A DNA stretch of 64,000 nt from NCBI GenBank assembly GCA_942490535.1, contig CALNXQ010000008.1, forward strand, positions 558,001-622,000. The letters are read 5' to 3'. The position numbers and the translations under genes are program-made. Source of the DNA: JAEINY01 sp942490535. Its GTDB lineage: Bacteria > Bacteroidota > Bacteroidia > Bacteroidales > Marinilabiliaceae. This document shows positions 47,275 through 53,195 of the stretch, in pieces. Each line of letters begins with the position of its first letter. The first letter of the stretch is position 1. Below the pieces are notes generated by a model, which was given only the letters and a program-made list of their open reading frames with translations, ran no database searches and was not told where the DNA came from.

Positions 47275-48590
47275 GATACTTTTTCTTGATTACAAATGAA
47301 ATAATAGAGCTTATTACGTACAACATCATCTTTTTGAGATTCCTTGTAAACGCAGCGATGCTTACCATCTTCAATATTCTTTTGAGCACACCTTTCTGTA
47401 CATACCGGTGCTATTCGGCAGTTGTAGCATAAATCAGAGGCAAACAGAGCGTCATAGCGTTTATCAATTTGTTTCGGATCCCATTGAACATCCCCATTGG
47501 CGGCAAGGACACCTTCTTTTGTATCTGAATTAAAATCGCGTGCAGTACACTTAAATACTTCGCCGTTATAGTTTATAACTGCTGAATGTTTTCTGTTTCC
47601 ATCACACCAGCGGGGAGCAATGGCATTATCCAGATCCGAAATGAAATAACCGGCTGCAGCAAACTCATCTTTAAGGTCTGACAAACGCTTGGTTAAATTA
47701 CCGTTTTTGAAATCTTGCCACACCTGTTCAAAAGCAACGGTTATATTTTTCTTTTGTGTTTCATTAATGTCTGATAAATCCGTTAAGACATCTGCCAGGT
47801 TATTGATATTATCTTTGGTGCAATTAAACCTTAGCGTGATATGGAAATTATCATGGGCCGACAGCTTCTTTACATTCGATACAATTTTGGCATAGGTTCC
47901 TTTTCCGTTTTTCGTAAAACGGGTTTCATTATGGTGTTTTTCGTGTCCGTCGAGTGTTATTTGAAAACCGATAAAGGGATATTTTGCAAACTCTTCGATC
48001 ATTTTATCAGTAATGAGAACACCATTTGTGGTAAAACCGTAAAAGGGACGTACACCTGTCTTTGTACACATTTCATCTGTCTTTTCCATCAAGGACTTAA
48101 CCACTCGTTTGTAGTACATTAATGGTTCTCCGCCAAAAAAAGACATTTCAAATTTTTTGAGGTTTTTGGTTCCTGAAATGGTTTTTTCTATGAATTTTTC
48201 AGTCGCCTGGGTATTGATTTCACTCATTTTCGATTTGACCTTGGATTCATAGCAGTACCAGCAATCCAGGTTGCAACTAACGGTTGGGTTTACAACTAAT
48301 GTAAACTTCGTGTCATCCTCATATAGGTGCTTTCTGTAATCTTTGAGGTCTTTTACTTCGTTAAAATTCTGGCCAAGAATGAACTTTTTATCAATTAATT
48401 CCTGGTAAAGTAAACCGGGTAATTCAGCTTTAATAAGGGTAACATCCTTTTGGTCGAAGATCTTTTTGTAGCGATTATCTATAATAATAAATTCATTATA
48501 CCTCGCGTTGAATATGGCTAATTTATTGTTGCTTAGTGGTAAAAATGAGTTGTAAACACTCAGCTTTAAGTTTTCTCTTGTGTCCATCAT
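47271..48590 (-). CDS. Radical SAM/SPASM peptide maturase
   Basis: Post-translationally modifies the small peptides encoded immediately upstream. 439 residues from the start MMDTRENLKL at 48590; a Met 17 codons earlier reads through the upstream hairpin region and gives an unlikely N-terminus. Radical SAM cluster CNLDCWYC (Cys106, 110, 113 in this numbering), FFGGEPLMYY, FTTNGVLIT and the SAM-side ITLDGHEKHH. C-terminal SPASM region with many cysteines (WCDGNRK, EVFKCTARDF, CYNCRIAPVCTERC, HRC) for auxiliary iron-sulfur clusters. Such enzymes form Cys-to-carbon thioether or carbon-carbon crosslinks. Which crosslink this one makes cannot be read from sequence. Confidence 0.93.
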   Translation of the reverse strand: MMDTRENLKLSVYNSFLPLSNNKLAIFNARYNEFIIIDNRYKKIFDQKDVTLIKAELPGLLYQELIDKKFILGQNFNEVKDLKDYRKHLYEDDTKFTLVVNPTVSCNLDCWYCYESKVKSKMSEINTQATEKFIEKTISGTKNLKKFEMSFFGGEPLMYYKRVVKSLMEKTDEMCTKTGVRPFYGFTTNGVLITDKMIEEFAKYPFIGFQITLDGHEKHHNETRFTKNGKGTYAKIVSNVKKLSAHDNFHITLRFNCTKDNINNLADVLTDLSDINETQKKNITVAFEQVWQDFKNGNLTKRLSDLKDEFAAAGYFISDLDNAIAPRWCDGNRKHSAVINYNGEVFKCTARDFNSDTKEGVLAANGDVQWDPKQIDKRYDALFASDLCYNCRIAPVCTERCAQKNIEDGKHRCVYKESQKDDVVRNKLYYFICNQEKVS

Positions 48591-48617
48591 TAGTGCAGTT
48601 TTTTTAGGGTTTGATAA

Positions 48618-48651
48618 GGAAAGCCATCCGCCACATAGCAAGATGGCTTCC
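48618..48651 (-). other. Stem-loop between precursor genes and the maturase
   Basis: On the minus strand: arms GGAAGCCATC and GATGGCTTTCC with a 13-base loop, one bulge and no T-run. Its place between the last precursor gene and the maturase suggests an RNA-stability or processing element that keeps precursor mRNA above maturase mRNA. Confidence 0.5.
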
Positions 48652-48692
48652 TCTGACTTTGAGACATTATAGGTCGTTTGGTCTACTAGGCA

Positions 48693-48872
48693 TTAAAACA
48701 CTTGCTCCTTCTTGTCGTTACAGCAGTTAGTGTTGTGCTTGTTTTTCTCAACCTCATCGATTGCATCAGCTAAGCCGGCACCTGACAAACTCACGAATGC
48801 TTTATCGTTCATTTCATTGGTGGTGTCTAATGTATCCACGAAGTCTTTGATTTTGTTTTCTTTTGTACTCAT
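48693..48872 (-). CDS. RiPP precursor peptide 1
   Basis: 59-residue precursor, nearest to the maturase. The leader is MSTKENKIKDFVDTLDTTNE followed by MNDKAFVSLSGA; the core starts at GLADAIDEVEKNKHN and ends TNCCNDKKEQVF. Counting back from the predicted cut after Ala32: A -1, G -2, L -4, F -7, M -12, which is the hydrophobic spacing recognised by C39 peptidases, with GA in place of GG. Two adjacent cysteines in the core are candidate sites for the radical SAM enzyme. It differs from copies 2-4 only at the very C-terminus. Too short for many gene finders. Confidence 0.88.
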   Translation of the reverse strand: MSTKENKIKDFVDTLDTTNEMNDKAFVSLSGAGLADAIDEVEKNKHNTNCCNDKKEQVF

Positions 48873-48905
48873 AATTTTAAATTTTAAATAGTGAATGATT
48901 GATGA

Positions 48906-49094
48906 TTATTGTTGGCTGTGTTCCCTTGAAATAGAGTCGTTGCAGCAATTGCTGTTGTGCTTGTTTTTCTCAACCTCATCGATTGCATCAGCTAAGCCGG
49001 CGCCTGACAAACTCACGAATGCTTTATCGTTCATTTCATTGGTGGTGTCTAATGTGTCAACGAAGTCTTTGATTTTGTTTTCTTTTGTACTCAT
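48906..49094 (-). CDS. RiPP precursor peptide 2
   Basis: 62 residues from MSTKENKIKD; an upstream in-frame Met at 49181 lies in the neighbouring gene and spacer and is not used. Leader identical to peptide 1 with the same GA cleavage motif; core GLADAIDEVEKNKHN, then SNCCNDSISREHSQQ. Core Cys pair kept. The 33-bp spacer to copy 1 (AATTTTAAATTTTAAAT type) is shared among the copies, so the whole 222-bp unit was duplicated. Confidence 0.88.
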   Translation of the reverse strand: MSTKENKIKDFVDTLDTTNEMNDKAFVSLSGAGLADAIDEVEKNKHNSNCCNDSISREHSQQ

Positions 49095-49141
49095 AATTTT
49101 AAATTTTAAATGGTGAATGATTGATGATTGATGATTGATGA

Positions 49142-49330
49142 TTATTGTTGTCTGTGTTCCCTTGCAATAGAGTCGTTGCAACAGCCGGTGTTGTGCTTGT
49201 TTTTCTCAACCTCATCGATTGCATCAGCTAAGCCGGCACCTGACAAACTCACGAATGCTTTATCGTTCATTTCATTGGTGGTGTCTAATGTGTCAACGAA
49301 GTCTTTGATTTTGTTTTCTTGTGTACTCAT
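49142..49330 (-). CDS. RiPP precursor peptide 3
   Basis: 62 residues, MSTQENKIKD start, otherwise the same leader. Core GLADAIDEVEKNKHN, then TGCCNDSIAREHRQQ. Its downstream spacer (49095-49141) carries two extra copies of a 7-bp unit GATTGAT compared with the other spacers, which accounts for the 236-bp instead of 222-bp start-to-start distance. Confidence 0.88.
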   Translation of the reverse strand: MSTQENKIKDFVDTLDTTNEMNDKAFVSLSGAGLADAIDEVEKNKHNTGCCNDSIAREHRQQ

Positions 49331-49363
49331 AATTTTAAATTTTAAATGGTGAATGATTGATGA

Positions 49364-49552
49364 TTATTGTTGGGTATGTTCCCTTGAAATAGAGTCGTTG
49401 CAACAGCCGGTGTTGTGCTTGTTTTTCTCAACCTCATCGATTGCATCAGCTAAGCCGGCACCTGACAAACTCACGAATGCTTTATCGTTCATTTCATTGG
49501 TGGTGTCTAATGTGTCAACGAAGTCTTTGATTTTGTTTTTTTTTGTACTCAT
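49364..49552 (-). CDS. RiPP precursor peptide 4
   Basis: 62 residues, MSTKKNKIKD start. Core GLADAIDEVEKNKHN, then TGCCNDSISREHTQQ. Same GA-type leader end as copies 1-3 and nearly the same DNA sequence, so this is a recent tandem duplicate. Confidence 0.88.
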   Translation of the reverse strand: MSTKKNKIKDFVDTLDTTNEMNDKAFVSLSGAGLADAIDEVEKNKHNTGCCNDSISREHTQQ

Positions 49553-49584
49553 GTTATCGTTTATTAAGTGTGAATAATTGATTC

Positions 49585-49776
49585 TTAGAATTGGCTTTGA
49601 CTCTGACTCTGCATAGAGGATTTACAACATTCTTCGTTGTGTTTATTTTTATCCGTATCGCTACTGAAGCTTGCTAAACCAGCTCCTGAAAGGCTCACGA
49701 ATTGTTTATCATTCATTTCATTGGTTTCATCCAATGTGTCAACGAAGTCCTTGATTTTGCTCTCTCTTTTATTCAT
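49585..49776 (-). CDS. RiPP precursor peptide 5 (diverged)
   Basis: 63 residues. Leader conserved (KIKDFVDTLDETNEMNDKQF, then VSLSGA). The core is clearly different: GLASFSSDTDKNKHN, then EECCKSSMQSQSQSQF. The KNKHN-x2-CC element stays, which marks it as the probable modification or recognition site, while the flanks change. The Ser-Gln repeat tail is unusual. Confidence 0.87.
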   Translation of the reverse strand: MNKRESKIKDFVDTLDETNEMNDKQFVSLSGAGLASFSSDTDKNKHNEECCKSSMQSQSQSQF

Positions 49777-49930
49777 AGTATTTATATTAATTTAACTATA
49801 CAATTGATTACTTATTAAGTTATAACACCATAATATGTGACTCTGGTCATATGCAAGACACTTTATTTGATTTTGTAAAAGATTGTCTTATAGGGGCTCA
49901 CAAATGGTTTCTTGTCCTAACAGGTTAAGC

Positions 49931-50113
49931 TTAGTAATTATTGGTTTCTATGTTGTTAGGTTCATTTTTCTGAACTCTTAAAAATTCTTCAACAGAAAAG
50001 GCAAGATCCGTCATTCCTGCACCGCAAAGGCGTCCATACTGTTTGTCATCCATTTCATTACTAGAATCAAGTGTTGCTAAAAAGGCATCGATTTTATTTC
50101 TTTTTGTTTTCAT
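49931..50113 (-). CDS. RiPP precursor-like peptide 6 (no core Cys)
   Basis: 60 residues, distant member: KRNKIDAFLATLDSSNEM then DDKQYGRLCGA with the same M -12, Y -7, L -4, G -2, A -1 pattern. The predicted core GMTDLAFSVEEFLRVQKNEP and NNIETNNY has no cysteine and no KNKHN; its only Cys is at -3 in the leader. It could be a product without a thioether, a precursor for another enzyme, or a decayed copy. Confidence 0.75.
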   Translation of the reverse strand: MKTKRNKIDAFLATLDSSNEMDDKQYGRLCGAGMTDLAFSVEEFLRVQKNEPNNIETNNY

Positions 50114-50233
50114 AATAAGTGATTTTTAATTATTTTGTGTTTTATTGCTTTCGTAACCAAATAATTGGCTGTTTAGATTATTAATTTAAAGTGAGATCAG
50201 ATGCTTGGTTATTGTTAACCGAATAGGGGAAGA

Positions 50234-50416
50234 TCAGGATTCGCAAACGAAAGTATACTCACCACCATCCCTTAGGATATCCCAATCCCATTCATCGTCT
50301 ATATCACTGAAGGGCAAAACACCGTTAAGTTCGATATTGAAAACTAACTCTTCATAATTTATTTCACTAAACTCGTCAAGTGGGTAATTTTGGGGCTCGT
50401 TGTAATTCTTCATCAC
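50234..50416 (-). CDS. Small acidic hypothetical peptide at the head of the RiPP operon
   Basis: 60 residues beginning MMKNYNEPQNYPLDEFSEIN. Very acidic middle (DIDDEWDWDI) and a C-terminal RDGGEYTFVCES. It lacks the leader pattern of the six precursors, and although a GG occurs near the end, the -4 position is Arg, which does not suit C39 cleavage. Its coding frame, start region and location support a real gene; function is unknown. Possibilities are an unrelated precursor or a small regulator/immunity peptide. Confidence 0.55.
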   Translation of the reverse strand: MMKNYNEPQNYPLDEFSEINYEELVFNIELNGVLPFSDIDDEWDWDILRDGGEYTFVCES

Positions 50417-50889
50417 TTTACAATTTAGTTGTTTTTACTTTCATTTGCATTCAAATTTATTTAACATACCAATGTGCGTTTTAGCTGTTATTTTCACAGA
50501 AAAAGCCCGATTCCATTACTTTACAGTCTGAAGTAATTTATTTTGATATTGTTCTTTGTTTTCTCTTCTCCTCTGATACAATCAGCTACTTCGGACATTA
50601 TCAATTACCCATAAGTTGCTTATTGGGTGCATATTGTAGACTATAGTGCGATGGAATGTCAGTTAAGAGACAGTTATTTATTTTAGATATAACTCCCAAA
50701 GAGCATGCGCTCAAAAGTATTCGGCTCTCTTCAAGGATTCAATGAATATGTCAGCTTTTTATATTTTTAATATTTAAAGCTAAGGATTAACAGTGCTTTA
50801 AGTTTTAGACATTGAATCTAAGCTCGTTTAGTTATAGTTGCCTTAAAAGTGGCTCCAATTCAATTGGTATTTTTTCATAGTTTTGTAAT
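50417..50889. other. Intergenic region upstream of the RiPP operon
   Basis: 473 bases without a supported gene. It holds a candidate -7 box at 50453-50460 and an inverted repeat at 50607-50628 (ACCCATAAG, TTG, CTTATTGGGT), whose outer ACCC/GGGT resembles the operator arms further right but with the wrong spacing. I found no ACTACCC-N4-GGGTAGT site here. Confidence 0.5.
50453..50460 (-). promoter_or_regulatory. Candidate -7 box TAAATTTG for the RiPP operon
   Basis: Exact TAnnTTTG match on the minus strand, 36 bp upstream of the small gene starting at 50416. No -33 TTTG at the usual spacing and no operator 21 bp upstream, unlike the neighbouring promoters. Confidence 0.4.
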
Positions 50890-51507
50890 TTAAGAATTAA
50901 TTGCTTGGTTAATATCCTGCCTTGCTTTAAACAAAGCCAATTCCGATGAGAAAAGTAGAGTGATATTACTGTCAGCCAGCAGCTCACTAAGCGTTTCCCC
51001 GATGAGCATTTCGTCTTTTATGTAAAAATGTCTTTTACACTGAAGAGTCATTGTTTTGAGAATAGTTTCCAGTTTCTTATAGAAGAGATCATTCTCTGCT
51101 TCACGATTATGAATATGTACAATACAATCATACTGTCGTTTGGCATAGTCGGTGACAATTTTCTGCAAGCTGGCATTCATATCTGCATACTCCTGATGTT
51201 TCTGATCATTAACCAAATACATTTCATAAATTGTTTGTAAGTAAGCCAACTCATCAAACACGCTACCATCGGAGATGAACTGTTTGAAATTCTGATCAAT
51301 CTCTATCCTTTCACTGAAAGAGGAAATAGCATATGTAAATAGTTCATTCCAGCTACTGTGCCTATTATCTTTTTTTAGGCTAAGTTTTAACGCTTTAATT
51401 GAATAAGCAGTCGGTCTCACTAAATCATATCCGGTCAGGTAAGATAGTGCCTGGGTTAGAACTTTTCGCTCACTTGCTTCTACACCTATTACTGCTATTT
51501 TATTCAT
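50890..51507 (-). CDS. Degenerate P-loop (AAA_28-like) protein
   Basis: 205 residues, soluble. The N-terminus KIAVIGVEASERKVLTQALS lines up with the first strand and P-loop of AAA_28/nicotinamide-riboside-kinase-like proteins, but the GxxxxGK[ST] motif is broken (GVEASERKV). ISDGSVFDELAYLQTIYEMY matches the next conserved block of that family, and CIVHIHNREAENDLFYKKL the following one. It has probably lost nucleotide hydrolysis and may act as a binding or scaffold protein. Its promoter carries two operator sites shared with the acyltransferase and ThiF-like genes, so it belongs to the same regulon. Alternative: an unrelated Rossmann-like protein. Confidence 0.65.
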   Translation of the reverse strand: MNKIAVIGVEASERKVLTQALSYLTGYDLVRPTAYSIKALKLSLKKDNRHSSWNELFTYAISSFSERIEIDQNFKQFISDGSVFDELAYLQTIYEMYLVNDQKHQEYADMNASLQKIVTDYAKRQYDCIVHIHNREAENDLFYKKLETILKTMTLQCKRHFYIKDEMLIGETLSELLADSNITLLFSSELALFKARQDINQAINS

Positions 51508-51574
51508 AGAACTATTGATTTTTTTAGTAGTTAATCGTTTTGGACTTGGACTGCTTTAATGTATTATTGTATTA

Positions 51575-51659
51575 CAATGTTACGATGTTTTTTAGTGGCC
51601 TGCACTACCCCAGAGGGTAGTCTAAATATATTTATTGTACAACTACACTATTGGGTAGG
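51575..51659 (-). promoter_or_regulatory. Operator pair and promoter of the P-loop-like gene
   Basis: Operator 1 is ACTACCC-CAGA-GGGTAGT (51604-51621), a perfect 7+7 palindrome. Operator 2 is ACTACAC-TATT-GGGTAGG (51642-51659), inside the 3' end of the acyltransferase gene. The two start 38 bp apart. Exactly 21 bp downstream of operator 1 (minus strand) is TAACATTG at 51575-51582, one mismatch from TAnnTTTG. The leader to the start codon is about 60 bases. Confidence 0.75.
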
Positions 51660-52294
51660 TATTCTTCTTCGCTTGCATCACGACAACTATCAGAGTGCAG
51701 CAAGCCTTTGTTTTGATTATAAAAGTTTATCAGGTCCTCATAAGTCATACAAATAGGAATTGTTTCTGATCCCAGGTAATTTACAGGTTCGCCAATGGTT
51801 GTACTTTCTATTCCCATCATGGTGAGTACGCGAAGCAATTTGCTGTCACATTCTGCAATGGCAATGCCTTTGGGGTTTTGACAAATGGGCTGAATAGCAT
51901 GCATGACTAGTTTTTTAAAAAGCTTTATTTGACGGATATTCTTTGAAATTGCAAAGCGGCCAATATGCCATACTTCCGACTTCTGAAATTGCCTCATAAT
52001 TTGAAAGGGGCAAATGCCAAATATTGTCTCGATTGGCAATTCATCACTGTAGTTCCATTTTAGAGTGCGAATTGTACCAGATATACTATTATATTGGTTG
52101 CGTACTGCATATACAATGGAATCATTGTAATACGTAGATTCTTCCTTATGTATTGAATGAACAGATTTCATTTGCTCTGCAGCAGACATGCTACCACAAA
52201 TGTGACTTTCATTATTTTCACTCACTACAAATTCAGCTAAATTATAAAGTTCGTGAGCATTCAGACGATTGATTGAATAATTGGCGTTTATCAT
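51632..52294 (-). CDS. LuxI/FeeM-like N-acyltransferase (GNAT superfamily)
   Basis: 220 residues resembling autoinducer synthases and N-acyl amino acid synthases, which join an acyl group from acyl-ACP or acyl-CoA to an amino acid or homoserine lactone. Family-like order: GTIRTLKWNYSDELPIETIFG (the GxxRL...LP...F block), then VWHIGRFAISKNI (the vwEiSRFav block, here His-Ile in place of Glu-Ile/Ser), KKLVMHAIQPICQNPKGIAIAECD, and the end block MGIESTTIGEPVNYLGSETI. Divergent from a LuxR-type regulator, 136 bp away, the classic synthase/regulator arrangement. The product is unknown. Assignment rests on motif order seen by eye; a plain GNAT acetyltransferase is the alternative. Confidence 0.65.
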   Translation of the reverse strand: MINANYSINRLNAHELYNLAEFVVSENNESHICGSMSAAEQMKSVHSIHKEESTYYNDSIVYAVRNQYNSISGTIRTLKWNYSDELPIETIFGICPFQIMRQFQKSEVWHIGRFAISKNIRQIKLFKKLVMHAIQPICQNPKGIAIAECDSKLLRVLTMMGIESTTIGEPVNYLGSETIPICMTYEDLINFYNQNKGLLHSDSCRDASEEEYLPNSVVVQ

Positions 52295-52315
52295 GGCGTT
52301 TAATTTTTATATATC

Positions 52316-52362
52316 CAAATTTAAAGCGCCCCCAATTCAACTATGCTACACGATTAGGTAGT
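52316..52362 (-). promoter_or_regulatory. Promoter and proximal operator of the acyltransferase gene
   Basis: -7 box TAAATTTG at 52316-52323 (exact TAnnTTTG, minus strand), 21 bp, then operator GCTACAC-GATT-AGGTAGT at 52345-52362. The operator would be centred about 42-44 bp upstream of transcription start, the position of activator sites such as the lux box. The strong palindrome at 52383 starts 38 bp further upstream. Confidence 0.75.
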
Positions 52363-52375
52363 CTTGTTTAGACCA

Positions 52376-52407
52376 GTTATAAACTACCCAAACGGGTAGT
52401 TTATAAC
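52376..52407. promoter_or_regulatory. 14+14 bp palindromic operator between luxR-like and acyltransferase genes
   Basis: Perfect inverted repeat GTTATAAACTACCC / GGGTAGTTTATAAC around the 4-base centre AAAC. Its inner 18 bp (52383-52400) match the operator motif of the neighbouring promoters. It ends 23 bp before the ATG of the LuxR-type gene, close enough to block that gene's own transcription or translation start, and is also the distal site of the acyltransferase promoter. Confidence 0.85.
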
Positions 52408-52430
52408 GAATTAATTATTATTTTTAAATT

Positions 52431-53189
52431 ATGAATGAGGTTAATAGTTTCTTTTCACTAAAAAATACCGTACAGAGTATATCGAATGAAGAAAGCGAGC
52501 AATTGAGTAATTATTTACTTGCGATTGATGCTTTCTCCAGGACCACTTATAAAAGCATCTATGTGATCGATTATCATCAACAGTGCTTTGACTATGTTTC
52601 AGACAATCCACTTTTTCTTTGTGGGCATACAGCCCAGGAAGTGAAAGAAATGGGGTATAGCTTTTATTTTAAGTTTGTTGTTGAAGACGATCTGGACTTA
52701 CTACTTAAGATCAATAAGGCAGGTTTTGATTTCTATGAAAGAATAGCCGTTGAAGAACGGCCTCTCTATACTATTTCTTATGATTTCAGATTAAAGAATA
52801 ACGATGGTAATATTATCCTGGTAAACCACAAATTGACTCCTCTTTTTCTTAATAAAGATGGGAAAATATGGAAGTCTTTTTGCATTGTTTCTCTGTCTGA
52901 AAAGCAGTCTTCCGGAAATATCAAAATATATAAGCAAAATGAAAGTAAATACTGGAACTATGATCTGGAAGGTGACTTTTGGGAAACAAGTGAAAGTATT
53001 ACCTTAACCGATCGGGAAAAGGAGATATTGTATCTATCCATTCAGGGATTAACGGTAGGTGATATTGCCAGGCGAATTTTTATTTCCCCTGATACAGTCA
53101 AATTTCACCGACGCAAACTTTTTGATAAGTTAGGTGTGGCAAATATCACTGAAGCCATCTCCTTTGCTACTAATAACAGACTTTTATAA
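52431..53189 (+). CDS. LuxR-family transcriptional regulator with PAS-like sensor domain
   Basis: 252 residues. N-terminal PAS-like domain at about 35-165 (YKSIYVIDYHQQCFDYVSDN, FYFKFVVEDDLDLLLKIN, FRLKNNDGNIILVNHKL) and a C-terminal LuxR/GerE helix-turn-helix at about 186-250 (LTDREKEILYLSIQGLTVGD, IARRIFISPDTVKFHRRKLF, DKLGVANITEA). The DNA-binding part is a complete LuxR domain; the sensor is not the AHL-binding domain of classical LuxR. Divergent from the LuxI/FeeM-like gene and convergent with the ThiF-like gene (6-bp gap between stops). The best candidate to bind the ACTACCC-N4-GGGTAGT operators around it, including the large palindrome in its own leader. Confidence 0.9.
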   Translation: MNEVNSFFSLKNTVQSISNEESEQLSNYLLAIDAFSRTTYKSIYVIDYHQQCFDYVSDNPLFLCGHTAQEVKEMGYSFYFKFVVEDDLDLLLKINKAGFDFYERIAVEERPLYTISYDFRLKNNDGNIILVNHKLTPLFLNKDGKIWKSFCIVSLSEKQSSGNIKIYKQNESKYWNYDLEGDFWETSESITLTDREKEILYLSIQGLTVGDIARRIFISPDTVKFHRRKLFDKLGVANITEAISFATNNRLL

Positions 53190-53195
53190 CAAATA

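Noticed and set aside
48895..49577. Three similar plus-strand frames opposite the precursor genes (LFFSTSSIASAKPAPDKL type)
   Set aside because: They are antisense shadows of the tandem precursors; the minus-strand frames have the leader pattern and fit the operon direction.
48693..49776. Regularly spaced repeats resembling a CRISPR or satellite array
   Set aside because: The repeat unit (about 222 bp) is too long and contains intact start-to-stop small genes with substitutions that keep the protein; it is a tandem gene family.
50607..50628. ACCC...GGGT inverted repeat considered as a sixth operator
   Set aside because: The arms lack the ACT/AGT ends and the spacing is 14 rather than 4 bases; no -7 box at 21 bp.
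52376..52407. Palindrome considered as a transcription terminator
   Set aside because: No T-run on either side and it lies in a divergent promoter region, with the inner 18 bp recurring at other promoters.
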